Shown here piece after piece: positions 1-8,986 of a DNA stretch of 59,376 bases. Source of the stretch: Frateuria flava (GTDB lineage Bacteria > Pseudomonadota > Gammaproteobacteria > Xanthomonadales > Rhodanobacteraceae); assembly GCF_017837635.1 (NCBI RefSeq), contig NZ_JAGJRS010000028.1:1-59376 (forward strand), in the 5' to 3' direction. Every line of letters begins with the position of its first letter. The stretch's first letter is position 1. The notes under the pieces were generated by a model that ran no database searches, was not told the origin of the DNA, and saw only the letters and a list, made by a program, of their open reading frames with translations. Made by a program: the position numbers and the translations under genes.

Positions 1-123
1 CAGCCTTGATTACCGACCTCCCATCACCCGCATCGCCATGAACAACCTGGTGGGTTTACACAGCTAGCCGCCGACTTCCGTCGCGCCGGCGTTTGCCCTA
101 CGTCCGCGCGATGCGAACCACCC

Positions 124-2235
124 TTACGCGCCGGCAGGCGAGCAAAGTCCCCCTTGCATGGGGCCTGCGTGTACCGCCCCCAGACAGCGCCGCTCGAACT
201 CGGCAGCGGGCATGGGGCGGGCCAGCAGGTAGCCCTGCACCTGGTCGCAGCCGAGCGCGCGCAATGCCGTGGCCTGCGCCTGGGTCTCGACGCCTTCGGC
301 CACCACTTCCATGCCCAGCGTGTGCGCCAGTTCGATGATCGCGGCGATGATCGCGCGCGGTTCGTGCCCGCCCTGGTCCAGTGCCTGGACGAAGAACTGG
401 TCGATCTTGAGCTGGCGCACCTGGAACTTCTGCAGGTAGGCGAGGCTGGAATAGCCGGTGCCAAAGTCGTCGATCGCGAACTCGAAGCCATGGGCCCGGA
501 AGTCCTGGAGGATCGCGGTCGTGCGCTCGGCGTCACGCATGGCCATGCTTTCGGTCACCTCGAACATGATCTGCGAGGTCTGCAGCCCGGCCGCGCCGAC
601 AATGCCCGCGGCGGTCTGCACCAGCCCCGGCTGCTGGATCTGCATGGGCGAGAGATTGATCGCGATGCGCACGGGCGCGAGGCCGCGATCATGCCAGTCG
701 CGCAGTTGGCGGCACGCTTCGCGGATCACCCATTCACCAAGCCGGGCGATCTGACCGCTGCGCTCGGCCACACCGATGAACTCCAGTGGCGAGACCGCGC
801 CCAGCTCGGGATGGCACCAGCGCAGCAGCGCCTCGGCGCCGACCAGCGCGCCGGTGTCGCCGTGGTGCTTGGGCTGGAAGTGCAGCGACAGGCTGCCGTC
901 CTCCAGCGCGGTCTGCAGGCCACGCTGGATCGCCAGCATGCGCATGGCGCGGTCGCGCATCGACGGGTCGTAGCAACGGTAGCCGTTGCGGCCGCCATCC
1001 TTGGCCTCGTACATCGCCGCGTCGGCGTGGGCAACCAGCTCCTCCACGCTTTCGCCGTCGAGCGGGTAATAGGCCACGCCGATGCTGGGGGTGACCCTCA
1101 GCGCGGTGCCGCGCACGTCGAAACTGTCCTGCATCAGTCCGATCAGTTGTTCGGCGATGCGCAGCGCCGATTCGGGGCTGCGCATGTGTTCGAGCACCGC
1201 GACGAATTCGTCCCCGCCCATGCGCGCCAGGCTGTTGATGTGCAGCGCGCCGGCCAGTCGTCCGGCCACGGCGCGAAGCAGGTCGTCGCCGAAGCCGTGG
1301 CCGAGCGTGTCGTTGATGGTCTTGAAGCCGTCCAGATCGATGTACAGCACGGCCAGGTGACCATGCCCCGCGCGGGCGTGCGTCAGCGCCCGCTCCATGC
1401 GTTCGGCCAGCAAATGGCGGTTGGGCAAACCGGTCAGCGGGTCGTGCGTGGCCAGATGGCGCAAGCGGCTGTTGAGGTGATCGAGCGAACCGGAAAGCCG
1501 TTGCGCGCGCACGTACAGCCTTGCCACAAGCTCGGACAGAGCCAGCGCCGATCCCATGGCCAGTACCGCTGCCATGCCCACCACGCTGCCGAGCCATACC
1601 GTGCCCGGCGAGGCCTCCAGCGTCGACACGGGCCGGTCGCCGTAGGAGAGCCGGGTGGTGAAGTCCAGCAGCACCACGATCAGTGCGCCCATCAGCGCCG
1701 ACAGGAACGCGCGTCGGACGTACAGCCCGCGCATCGGCCGCGGACGGAACGCGTGCATCAGGCGCAGACCGGCAGCGACCCCGAACGCGCACAGCAGGAC
1801 CCAGTAGAACCACACCCGCGGCTGATAAGTGACGCCGCCGGCCACGTGCAGCGCGCCTTCGCTGAACATGTGGATGCAGGCCACGCCCACACCCAGACCC
1901 AACGAGCCGCCAAGCCAGCGAAGCCGCCCCATCACCGCGCAATCGGCCACCCACAACAGGCCCAGGCCAACGGCCAGCGCGGCCATGCCGGAGGCCGTGC
2001 TCAATACCGGGTCGAACGTGCCTACCGCCTGTGGCAGGCGCGCCAGCATGCCGACGAAATGCACCGACCACAGGCCAAGGCCAACCATCCAGGCGCCCAC
2101 GCCATACCAAATCACGCGATGGGCGGGCGTACGCGAGGCGGCAATGCGTCGGGTGGCATCGACTGCCTGATACGCGATCAGGCTGCCGATGAGCAGCGAG
2201 AGCAGCTCCAGACTGAGGCGATAACTACCGACCAT
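124..2235 (-). CDS. MHYT-sensor GGDEF/EAL cyclic-di-GMP enzyme
   Basis: Membrane protein of 703 aa that turns over the second messenger cyclic-di-GMP. The first ~250 residues are hydrophobic helices with the MHYT-family pattern (SVHFVGM near residue 58), a domain proposed to sense gases or metals. A GGDEF domain follows with an intact MGGDEF signature. Then comes an EAL domain with AEALLRW, the INLS asparagine, FEVTE, the DDFGTG pair, LKID lysine and AEGVET glutamate, so the phosphodiesterase site looks complete. The RxxD inhibitory site expected just before GGDEF is absent (LHIN instead), so product inhibition of any cyclase activity is unlikely. ATG start at 2235. It is followed on the same strand by the hybrid kinase gene ~100 bp upstream. 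Net activity (cyclase, phosphodiesterase or both) cannot be read from sequence. No gene is supported in the 123 bases left of its stop. Confidence 0.93.
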   Translation of the reverse strand: MVGSYRLSLELLSLLIGSLIAYQAVDATRRIAASRTPAHRVIWYGVGAWMVGLGLWSVHFVGMLARLPQAVGTFDPVLSTASGMAALAVGLGLLWVADCAVMGRLRWLGGSLGLGVGVACIHMFSEGALHVAGGVTYQPRVWFYWVLLCAFGVAAGLRLMHAFRPRPMRGLYVRRAFLSALMGALIVVLLDFTTRLSYGDRPVSTLEASPGTVWLGSVVGMAAVLAMGSALALSELVARLYVRAQRLSGSLDHLNSRLRHLATHDPLTGLPNRHLLAERMERALTHARAGHGHLAVLYIDLDGFKTINDTLGHGFGDDLLRAVAGRLAGALHINSLARMGGDEFVAVLEHMRSPESALRIAEQLIGLMQDSFDVRGTALRVTPSIGVAYYPLDGESVEELVAHADAAMYEAKDGGRNGYRCYDPSMRDRAMRMLAIQRGLQTALEDGSLSLHFQPKHHGDTGALVGAEALLRWCHPELGAVSPLEFIGVAERSGQIARLGEWVIREACRQLRDWHDRGLAPVRIAINLSPMQIQQPGLVQTAAGIVGAAGLQTSQIMFEVTESMAMRDAERTTAILQDFRAHGFEFAIDDFGTGYSSLAYLQKFQVRQLKIDQFFVQALDQGGHEPRAIIAAIIELAHTLGMEVVAEGVETQAQATALRALGCDQVQGYLLARPMPAAEFERRCLGAVHAGPMQGGLCSPAGA

Positions 2236-2335
2236 GGCGTCCCCGAAGCCGACAAGCCGGCATTTCTCCGTGCTGTAGCGGCCACTGCGCCTGTTCCTTT
2301 AGCCCCGTCCCGACATCGCGGAAGGCCCTGCGCCG

Positions 2336-5308
2336 TCAGCCCGCGTCCTGGAGCAGCTCCCTGACCCGCGCCACCAGTTGGTCGATCACGAACGGCTTGG
2401 TCAGCACCTGCATCCCCGGCTCGAGCTGGCCGCTGCCCATCACGCTGGTTTCGGCGAAGCCGGTGATGAACAACACCCTTTGCCCCGGCAGCAAGGCGCG
2501 CGCGGCATCGGCGAGCTGGCGTCCGTTGAGGCCGCCGGGCAGGCCCACGTCGGTGATCAGCAGGTCCGTTCGCAGGCCAGCGCGCAACAGCTCCAGCGCT
2601 TCGCCGCCATCGGAGGCCTCCAGTACGGAAAAACCGTGATCGCCCAGCACGTCCACCACCAGCATGCGCACAGTCGGCTCATCGTCGACCACCAGCACCG
2701 TCTTGCCCTTCGGCAGATCGGCGACCGCCGCGAGCGTCGTGCGCCTTTCATCGACGGAAAACTCCCCCAGGTGCCGCGGCAAAAGCAGGCTGACGCACGT
2801 TCCCTCACCGGGTTGCGAACGGATCTGCACGCGGCCGCCCGACTGCTTGGCAAAACCGTAGATCATCGACAACCCCAGGCCGGTTCCCCGCCCCAGTGGC
2901 TTGGTGGTAAAGAACGGTTCGAACGCACGAGCGACCACCTCTTGCGGCATACCGATGCCGGTATCGCTCACGGTCAACTCCAGGTAATCGCCCGGGGCCA
3001 GGTCCAGCGCCCGCGCCGACGCCTCGTCGAGTCGTCGATTGGCGGTCCCGATGCGCAGCTCGCCACCCTCCGGCATGGCATCGCGCGCGTTGATGCACAG
3101 GTTGAGCAGCGCGTTCTCGAGCTGGTGCGCGTCGACCAGAATGATCCAGGGCGGATCGGCGTGGTCGACGCCCCATGCGACAGCCGGGCCAATCGTGCGC
3201 CGGACCAGCTCCTCCATGCCGCCGATCAATCGATGGGTATCGACCGGCCGCGGATCCAGCGTCTGCCGGCGCGAGAATGCCAGCAGTCGATGGGTCAGTG
3301 CGGCCGCCCGACGGGCGGCATCACGCGCGCCGTCGAGATAGCGAGGCAGCTGATCGGTACGGCCCTGATCGATGCGTGCCTGCATCATGTCCAGGCTTCC
3401 ACTGATGCCGGCCAGCAAGTTGTTGAAGTCGTGCGCCAGGCCGCCGGTGAGCTGGCCGACCGCTTCCATCTTCTGCGCCTGCAGCAGCTGCTCCTGCGTC
3501 TGGCGCAACGCCTCGGCCTGCTCGCGTTCGGCAGTGACATCACGCCCGTAGGCGTAGACCAGGCCGTCCTCGGCCGACGTGCTCCAGGAGATCCAGCGCA
3601 GCGTACCGTCGTGGTGGCGGTAACGATTCTGGAAGCCGGTCAGGCGCTGGCTGGCGGCCACCGCTTCGAGTGTGGATGTCTGGTCCGCGGGCCAGACCCA
3701 CTGCAGGAAGTGTTGTCCCAGCAGATCATCCGGCGCGTAGCCCAGGATCGCCGTCCACGCCGGGTTGACGCGCAGGAACAGGCCGGACGCGTCGACGACG
3801 GCCAGCAGATCGCGCGAGTTCTGCCAGATGCGATCGCGCTCGGCGGTGCGCTCCTCTACCTTGCGCTCGAGCGAAGCGGTGAGCTCGCGGACTTCCTGCT
3901 CGGCGCGACGGCGCTCGATGACTGCGCGCGTGCGCTCGCCCACTTCGCGGACGAAAGCCAGTTCCTCATCGGTCCACTCGCGCGCCGTGGCGTGATTGAG
4001 GTACAGCAACGCCACGAAACACCCGTCCTCGGTGATCGGCATGTTGACCACCGACTGCGCGCTGATCGCCTTGAGCGCGTCGGCGCGAAAGGCCGTGCGA
4101 GGGTCTTTTTCGGCATCGGCGAACACCACTGTTTCGCCGCGGCGCAGGTTCTCGATGTAGCGGCCGTAGTCGCGGAAATGCAGCACGCCGGCGAGACTGC
4201 GAATGCCTGGCGCGTTCCAGTCGCGCTCGATGGTGATGGTTTCTTCGGTAAGGTCGATCGTGCCGTAGCCGGCGCGGCTGACGTCCAGCGTGCGCCCGAG
4301 GATCTCGCCGGCCGCGAACGAAAGCTCGGCGGGCGATTGCGCGTCGCGCAGCCGGTCGCCCAGCTCGATCAGCAGCGCCTGGCGCCGCGCGTGGGAGTGC
4401 AGCGCCTGCTGTGCAAGGTGGGCCTCGGTGACGTCGTGGCCCTCGACGAAGATGCCGGTGATTTCGCCCGTCTCGCCGACCGTCGGCGCATACACGAAAT
4501 CGAGATAGCGCTCGACCGCCGGCAGGCCCGAAGCAGGCGTCAGGCGGATGGGAACGTGCGAGGCGACGTAGCGTTCGCCGCTGCGGTAGACCTCGTCGAG
4601 CAGCTCGTGAAAGCCCTGTCCTTCAATCTCGGGGAAGGCCTCGCGCACGGTGCTGCCGATCAGTTCGCGCCAACCGGTCAACTGGTGATAGGCGTGATTG
4701 ACGAACTCGAACTCGTGCCGCGGCCCGCGCAGGATCGCGATGAAACCGGGCGCCTGCTCGAACAGCTTGCGCTGCCGTTCGCGTGCGGCCGCCTGCTGGC
4801 GCTCCAGCGTCACCTTGCGGGTGGTTTCCATTGCCGAGGCGAGCAACCCGGCGATGTGCCCCTGCTCGTCGCGCAGCGGTGTGAAGGAGAAGCTGAACCA
4901 GCGTGGGTCATGGGTGGCGCCACCGGCAAGCGCGAAGGGCATGTCCTCGACCCACTGCGGCTGGCCGGCGAACACCTCGGCCACCATCGGCTCCAGGACG
5001 TCCCATATCTCGGCCCACAGCGCCGCCGCCGGTTGGCCAAGGCCCGCGGGATGCTTGGTGCCGAGGATCGGCAGGTACGCATCGTTGTAGATGGTGGTCA
5101 GCTGTGGCCCCCACGCCACCAGCATCGGCTGACGCGCCTCCAGCACGATGTCGACGACGGTCTTCAGACTTTGCGGCCAGCTCCGGAATGCACCCAGCGG
5201 GGTTTTCGACCAGTCATGGCTCCGGACCTGCATCGGCAACACTCCCCCGCCCGCCAGGCGCGTTTCGTCGGCTTCACTCGGAGACGCTGTCGTCGAATCG
5301 CTGTGCAT
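2336..5308 (-). CDS. PAS/GAF hybrid sensor histidine kinase with C-terminal receiver
   Basis: Soluble hybrid histidine kinase of about 990 aa with no obvious membrane segment. Order: N-terminal PAS-like domain (contains SWPQSLKTVV and AWGPQLTTIYNDAYLPILG), second PAS (~180-305), GAF (~320-475), third PAS (~495-605), dimerisation/phosphoacceptor domain with GGLAHDFNNLL (phospho-His), ATPase domain with NLCINARDAMPEGG, DTGIGM and GRGTGLGLSM boxes, then a receiver with VVDDEP and the phosphoacceptor Asp in LLITDVGLPG. Family members of this type often respond to light or redox, but the GAF shows no assignable chromophore residue, so the signal is unknown. No separate response regulator is adjacent. 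Start: ATG at 5308 chosen; an in-frame TTG at 5326 would add six residues, and neither has a clear Shine-Dalgarno sequence. Confidence 0.92.
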   Translation of the reverse strand: MHSDSTTASPSEADETRLAGGGVLPMQVRSHDWSKTPLGAFRSWPQSLKTVVDIVLEARQPMLVAWGPQLTTIYNDAYLPILGTKHPAGLGQPAAALWAEIWDVLEPMVAEVFAGQPQWVEDMPFALAGGATHDPRWFSFSFTPLRDEQGHIAGLLASAMETTRKVTLERQQAAARERQRKLFEQAPGFIAILRGPRHEFEFVNHAYHQLTGWRELIGSTVREAFPEIEGQGFHELLDEVYRSGERYVASHVPIRLTPASGLPAVERYLDFVYAPTVGETGEITGIFVEGHDVTEAHLAQQALHSHARRQALLIELGDRLRDAQSPAELSFAAGEILGRTLDVSRAGYGTIDLTEETITIERDWNAPGIRSLAGVLHFRDYGRYIENLRRGETVVFADAEKDPRTAFRADALKAISAQSVVNMPITEDGCFVALLYLNHATAREWTDEELAFVREVGERTRAVIERRRAEQEVRELTASLERKVEERTAERDRIWQNSRDLLAVVDASGLFLRVNPAWTAILGYAPDDLLGQHFLQWVWPADQTSTLEAVAASQRLTGFQNRYRHHDGTLRWISWSTSAEDGLVYAYGRDVTAEREQAEALRQTQEQLLQAQKMEAVGQLTGGLAHDFNNLLAGISGSLDMMQARIDQGRTDQLPRYLDGARDAARRAAALTHRLLAFSRRQTLDPRPVDTHRLIGGMEELVRRTIGPAVAWGVDHADPPWIILVDAHQLENALLNLCINARDAMPEGGELRIGTANRRLDEASARALDLAPGDYLELTVSDTGIGMPQEVVARAFEPFFTTKPLGRGTGLGLSMIYGFAKQSGGRVQIRSQPGEGTCVSLLLPRHLGEFSVDERRTTLAAVADLPKGKTVLVVDDEPTVRMLVVDVLGDHGFSVLEASDGGEALELLRAGLRTDLLITDVGLPGGLNGRQLADAARALLPGQRVLFITGFAETSVMGSGQLEPGMQVLTKPFVIDQLVARVRELLQDAG

Positions 5309-5743
5309 GGGCGCAAGCAGGTCCAAAACACCAGCTTACCGCCTGCACTCCCTCCTGCCTGCACTCCTCAGGCGATCTTTCTGCACGCGATTCCCACCGG
5401 CCGGCACGGCATATCGACTACTGCTCGACGCCACCGTCCCGCCGTTCGGGGCACGCGTCGGGAGGGCTGGCGAACATGGGAGGTACGCCGCCGGACATGG
5501 CCGACTCCCTCGCCAGGGCGGGCGCGAGACGTTGGATTACGGGGTGGCTGCTGGCGCTGGCGGGCAGCCGGATGGCGGGTTGGGACTCGTCGATAGGCAT
5601 GGCGGTGGATTCCGCGTTTCAAGTCGGGCGACGATGCACGAACGGCAGTGCAGCGGGCGTGTGTATGGCGAGGTGCCGCGCGGCGGGCCCGGCCCCACTC
5701 TTTGACGCCACCAATCCAAACGCGCCGTCGCCGGCTCACCCGT
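5309..5743. other. 435-bp region without a supported gene
   Basis: Lies between the hybrid-kinase start and the stop of the small disordered protein. It presumably holds the kinase promoter. One 60-codon minus-strand ORF (5418-5600) has an ATG but no ribosome binding site and no recognisable features, so it is not called. Confidence 0.5.
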
Positions 5744-6163
5744 TCAGGCGCGGCCACCGCGCGTCGGAGCGCCCGGCGGCGGATCGAGCCCGCCATCACC
5801 CTTGCCGCCAACGCCGTGGCCCTTGGTCGAGCCGACGCCGCTTTCCCGATGCTTGCGCTCTTCGATCTGCTGCTGCAGATCCAGGCCGGTGCCGCCGGTC
5901 TGGTAGGTGGGACCGTTTTCGGGCACCGGCAGGATCGCCTCCGGGTCGACTGGCTCGCCCATCGCCTTCTGCCCGTGCGGATCGCCGAAACCATGGTGCG
6001 GGCGCATCTGGCCGTTCCCACTTTCCCCGCCGGTGCCGCCGGCCGGCTCGATGGATTCGCGCGTTTCGCCCTCGACCTGGACCTGGTTCTGCTCGGCTCG
6101 CTTGGCGATGGCGTCCTGCAGGTTCTCGTTGGTTCGACCGCGCGGGTCGTCGATACTGCCCAT
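5744..6163 (-). CDS. small hydrophilic, probably disordered protein
   Basis: Hypothetical protein of 139 aa, not recognised. It begins MGSIDDPRGRTNENLQDAIA, is rich in Gly, Glu, Gln and Pro, and has no hydrophobic segment, suggesting a cytosolic, largely unstructured protein. Support for a real gene: ATG at 6163 preceded by GGGAG with six-base spacing (minus strand), and a composition unlike the Arg/Ala-rich translations of antisense shadows in this DNA. It stands alone, diverging from the cupin gene. The hydrophilic Gly/Gln/Glu-rich make-up is reminiscent of stress-induced hydrophilins, but that is only an impression and no function is assigned. Confidence 0.65.
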   Translation of the reverse strand: MGSIDDPRGRTNENLQDAIAKRAEQNQVQVEGETRESIEPAGGTGGESGNGQMRPHHGFGDPHGQKAMGEPVDPEAILPVPENGPTYQTGGTGLDLQQQIEERKHRESGVGSTKGHGVGGKGDGGLDPPPGAPTRGGRA

Positions 6164-6307
6164 GGGCTTCTCCCGTTCCGGTTGCTGGGTTCGATGGTGC
6201 CCGAGCGAAGGTCAGCAGCGCGTGCAGCGACAATGGCCGGAGCGTTAGGCGATTCGTGCACATGCGCCACGGCAAGCTCGCGCGACGCCATGTACAGGCC
6301 AACGACC

Positions 6308-6817
6308 ATGCAGACCGAAGCCTTCCGGCTCGCGCCCCACGACTGGGTCCCCAATCACCCGCGCCTGCCGGTGCTGCTCTACCACGAGGCGATCGACGAC
6401 CTCGGAGACGATGCCGCATCGACGTTCGAGACCCGCTTCGACGACAACGGATGGCCACCGCAGTGGCGCGCGGGCATCTACGACTTCCACCACTACCACT
6501 CGAGCGCGCATGAAGTGCTTGGCGTGGCCAAGGGCACGGTGCAGCTGGTGCTGGGCGGGCCGGGAGGTCGCGAGGTCAGGGTTGGCGCGGGGGACGTGGT
6601 GCTGCTGCCCGCCGGCACCGGACACTGCAGCATCGAGTCGAGCGACGACCTGCTGGTCGTCGGTGCCTATCCGCCCGGGCAGAAGTGGGACGTCTGCCGC
6701 GAGGCGCCGACGCAGGAGATGGTCGACCGCATCGCGCAACTGCCCTTCCCCGCGTGCGACCCGGTCAGCGGCGAACACGGCCCGATGCTTGCGTGCTGGA
6801 ACCTGTCGTCCTCGTGA
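6308..6817 (+). CDS. YjlB-like cupin protein
   Basis: Single-domain cupin of 169 aa. A metal-binding cupin pattern is visible: HHYHSSAHEVLGVAKG carries the His/Glu of motif 1, and GDVVLLPAGTGHCSI carries the His of motif 2, followed by VVGAYPPGQKWD, which is characteristic of the YjlB-type uncharacterised cupins. Predicted cytosolic; substrate unknown. ATG at 6308 chosen because homology to the family begins immediately after it (MQTEAFRLAPHDWVPNHPRL). It ends 15 bases before the stop of the convergent hydrate dehydratase gene. No operon partner on its strand. Confidence 0.85.
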   Translation: MQTEAFRLAPHDWVPNHPRLPVLLYHEAIDDLGDDAASTFETRFDDNGWPPQWRAGIYDFHHYHSSAHEVLGVAKGTVQLVLGGPGGREVRVGAGDVVLLPAGTGHCSIESSDDLLVVGAYPPGQKWDVCREAPTQEMVDRIAQLPFPACDPVSGEHGPMLACWNLSSS

Positions 6818-6832
6818 GCGCGCTCGCGGCGC

Positions 6833-7714
6833 CTACGAGGATCGGGATCTAAGGTGATCGAGGATGGCCGGCAGCGGCCCGGGAATTTCCCGCGCCAGGA
6901 ATCCGAGCGATCCGACCGAGGATTCCAGCGCACGCCCCGCCTCGGCATGCACGAACACGCCCCACAGCGCGGCCTGTAGCGGATCGCCACAGCGCGCGGC
7001 CAACCCCGCGATCACGCCGGCCAGCACATCGCCCGAGCCGGACGTGCCCAGTCCATGGCAACCGCCGGCGTGGACCCACAGCCGGCCGTCCGGTGCGGCG
7101 ACGTAGGTGGTGGCGCCCTTGAGCACCAGCACGCTGCGCGTGCGTCGCGCGAAGCTGCGCGCCAGCGTCTGCGGTTCCTGCTGGACCTGCGCTTTCTCCT
7201 GCCCGGACAGCTTGGCCATCTCGCCCGCGTGCGGGGTCAGCACCCAGGGCTCGCCGGGGGGCGCACGCAGGTCCGGCGAGAGTGCGCCGGCGTCGATCAC
7301 CAACGTGCCCGCGGCATGGCGCAGCACCCGCTGCAACAGCGTGGCCGTCGCCCGCGTAGGGCTCATGCCCGAACCCACCAGCGCTGCGTCGCAGCCGTCG
7401 AGCGCCTGGTCCAGCGCGGCGTTGCCGCGCACGATTTCGCCCTGGGCATCGACTGGCAGCCCCAGCACCAACGCCTCGGGCATCGCCACCGCGAAAGGCA
7501 ACGCCACGTCCCCGGCGGTGGCCACTTGCAGCTTGCCGGCACCGGCACGCAAGGCTCCGGTACCGGCGAGCAAGGCCGCGCCGGGCACGCGGCGTGAGCC
7601 GCCGATCACCAGCACCCTTCCGCGCTGTTCCTTGCCGCCGTCCGGATCGGGCAACGGCATGCCGCGCAGGAGCCGCGCGGTGAGCCGCTGCGGCTTCACC
7701 TCCGTCGGGCTCAT
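6833..7714 (-). CDS. nnrD: ADP/ATP-dependent NAD(P)H-hydrate dehydratase
   Basis: 293-aa stand-alone member of the YjeF C-terminal/carbohydrate-kinase-like family. It repairs damaged, hydrated NADH and NADPH by nucleotide-dependent dehydration. Visible family motifs: VLVIGGSRRVPGAALLAG near the N terminus, VLTPHAGEMAKLSG, VLKGATTYVAAPDG, and the catalytic GTSGSGDVLAG loop. The epimerase half (NnrE, YjeF N-terminal), fused in many bacteria, is absent here. ATG at 7714 overlaps the stop of the upstream histidine phosphatase gene by four bases (ATGA), so the two are translated as a coupled operon. Confidence 0.9.
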   Translation of the reverse strand: MSPTEVKPQRLTARLLRGMPLPDPDGGKEQRGRVLVIGGSRRVPGAALLAGTGALRAGAGKLQVATAGDVALPFAVAMPEALVLGLPVDAQGEIVRGNAALDQALDGCDAALVGSGMSPTRATATLLQRVLRHAAGTLVIDAGALSPDLRAPPGEPWVLTPHAGEMAKLSGQEKAQVQQEPQTLARSFARRTRSVLVLKGATTYVAAPDGRLWVHAGGCHGLGTSGSGDVLAGVIAGLAARCGDPLQAALWGVFVHAEAGRALESSVGSLGFLAREIPGPLPAILDHLRSRSS

Positions 7715-8481
7715 CGGGCGCCCTTGGGCCGGTCCGATTCGATCGTCACCGGCGAGCCGGCTTCCACCAGCGGTGCCACGAAATTGGTGCGCTGGAGCAG
7801 CAGACCGCAACCGTCCGGCGCCTCCATGTATTCGGTGATGCCGCAGTTGGGCACGTCGCCGTTGCGATCGATCGAGAGGATGGTGCTCTCGTCCATCTGT
7901 TCGAGCAGATAGCGGAAACAGTTCACGATGACCTGGTGGGCGACGATCATCACCCGTTCGCCCGCGTGGTTGCGCTGCAGGTCGCCAAGCATGCTGCGCA
8001 GGCGCAGGACCACGTCGCACCAGCTCTCTCCGCCGGGCGGGCGGAAGTAGAACTTGCCCACCAGCTGGCGTTGCTCGGCCAGCTCCGGGAACTTGGCGCG
8101 GATGCCGGCGCGCGTGTAGCGGTCGAGTACGCCGAACTCCTTCTCGCGCAGGCGCTCGTCGACCACCACGTCCTGGTGCACGCGCCCCAGCGCGGCGGCG
8201 ACCGCGATGGCGGTCTCTGTCGCGCGCTTGTAGGGCGAGGCCATGAAAGTGGTGGGCCGGTCGCTTTCCGGCAGTGCCCGTACCCAGGCGCCCAAGGCCT
8301 GCGATTGCTCCAGCCCCAGCGGCGACAACGGCACGTCGGCATCGCGATGCTTGAGGTCGATCAGCGACGCGCCCGACGCCTCTGCATGATCGCGCGCGAC
8401 GTTTCCCGCGCTCTCGCCGTGGCGGATGATCCACAGCCGCTGTGGCCAGCCCACGTTGCCCTGTATGACCGCTGCTCCCAC
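7711..8481 (-). CDS. histidine phosphatase superfamily protein
   Basis: 256-aa phosphoglycerate-mutase-like (branch 1) phosphatase. The nucleophile motif is RHGESAGN near residue 20. MASPYKRATETA carries the second arginine, EFGVLD the acid, and IVAHQVIVNCF the second histidine in place of the usual GH. Predicted cytosolic; substrate unknown. Starts at GTG 8481, which has GGGAGAG with good spacing. Its stop overlaps the nnrD start (ATGA), suggesting a joint role; whether it acts on a nucleotide or sugar phosphate tied to cofactor repair is conjecture. Confidence 0.9.
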   Translation of the reverse strand: MGAAVIQGNVGWPQRLWIIRHGESAGNVARDHAEASGASLIDLKHRDADVPLSPLGLEQSQALGAWVRALPESDRPTTFMASPYKRATETAIAVAAALGRVHQDVVVDERLREKEFGVLDRYTRAGIRAKFPELAEQRQLVGKFYFRPPGGESWCDVVLRLRSMLGDLQRNHAGERVMIVAHQVIVNCFRYLLEQMDESTILSIDRNGDVPNCGITEYMEAPDGCGLLLQRTNFVAPLVEAGSPVTIESDRPKGAR

Positions 8482-8712
8482 GCCGCTCTCCCGTTCTGCA
8501 ACAGGCCGAGCTTTGGCACGCCGCGCGTGAATGGCCGGTCGACCGGCGGCAGGCCGGCGCCGCCCCTGTGCCGGCCGCCGAGCGCCTGAGCTTTTTCCTA
8601 GCGTCCGTTAGACGATGGCCTCACGGTCGTCCGGCCAACATCACCTTACGGGCCGCCACCGCGTTGACGCCCGTCCGCCCACCGCGCCTGACCGTCGAAC
8701 GAGACCCACGCC

Positions 8713-8940
8713 ATGCGAAATCCCCTGCAACTGCGCTGCAACCAGTTGGAGCGCTCGATGCGCGCCCTGCACGACGAATGCGACCGCCTGATGCGCGAGA
8801 ACGCCATGCTGCGCGAGCGGATGCAGGGCGCCGGGCAGTCGGTGCAGCGGCTGGATGACGAACTGGCGCGCATCGCCTCCGGTCCGGACGCCGAACGGGA
8901 TGCTTTCGTGATACGCGCTTCGTCGATGCGGATGTACTAG
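8713..8940 (+). CDS. small coiled-coil protein
   Basis: 75-aa hypothetical protein of heptad-like composition (e.g. LERSMRALHDECDRLMREN), predicted to form one long alpha-helical coiled coil and having a hydrophilic tail. No signal peptide. Not recognised as a named family. It is convergent with hipA and divergent from the histidine phosphatase gene. The start is taken as ATG 8713; no strong Shine-Dalgarno sequence is seen, so the start is less secure than the existence of the ORF. Confidence 0.55.
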   Translation: MRNPLQLRCNQLERSMRALHDECDRLMRENAMLRERMQGAGQSVQRLDDELARIASGPDAERDAFVIRASSMRMY

Positions 8941-8955
8941 GAAGTGCCGCCCTGG

Positions 8956-8986
8956 AGTTCCCCCGACACGCCTGTCAGGGGGAACT
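8956..8986. terminator. possible hairpin between convergent genes
   Basis: Perfect 9-bp inverted repeat (AGTTCCCCC / GGGGGAACT) with a 13-base loop, spanning the 3' end of hipA and the gap to the coiled-coil gene. There is no convincing U-tract on either strand; it may be a weak bidirectional terminator or only RNA structure. Confidence 0.3.

Noticed and set aside
2378-5596. 1072-codon plus-strand ORF opposite the hybrid kinase
   Set aside because: Antisense shadow: Arg/Ala/His/Gln-rich translation without domains, exactly opposite a kinase with all motifs. The same applies to the other long antisense ORFs (e.g. 10801-12102, 29852-31462, 46355-48715, 53815-57882, 55248-58133).
5418-5600. 60-codon minus-strand ORF in the kinase upstream region
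   Set aside because: No ribosome binding site, no recognisable sequence and low complexity; chance ORFs of this size are common at this G+C.
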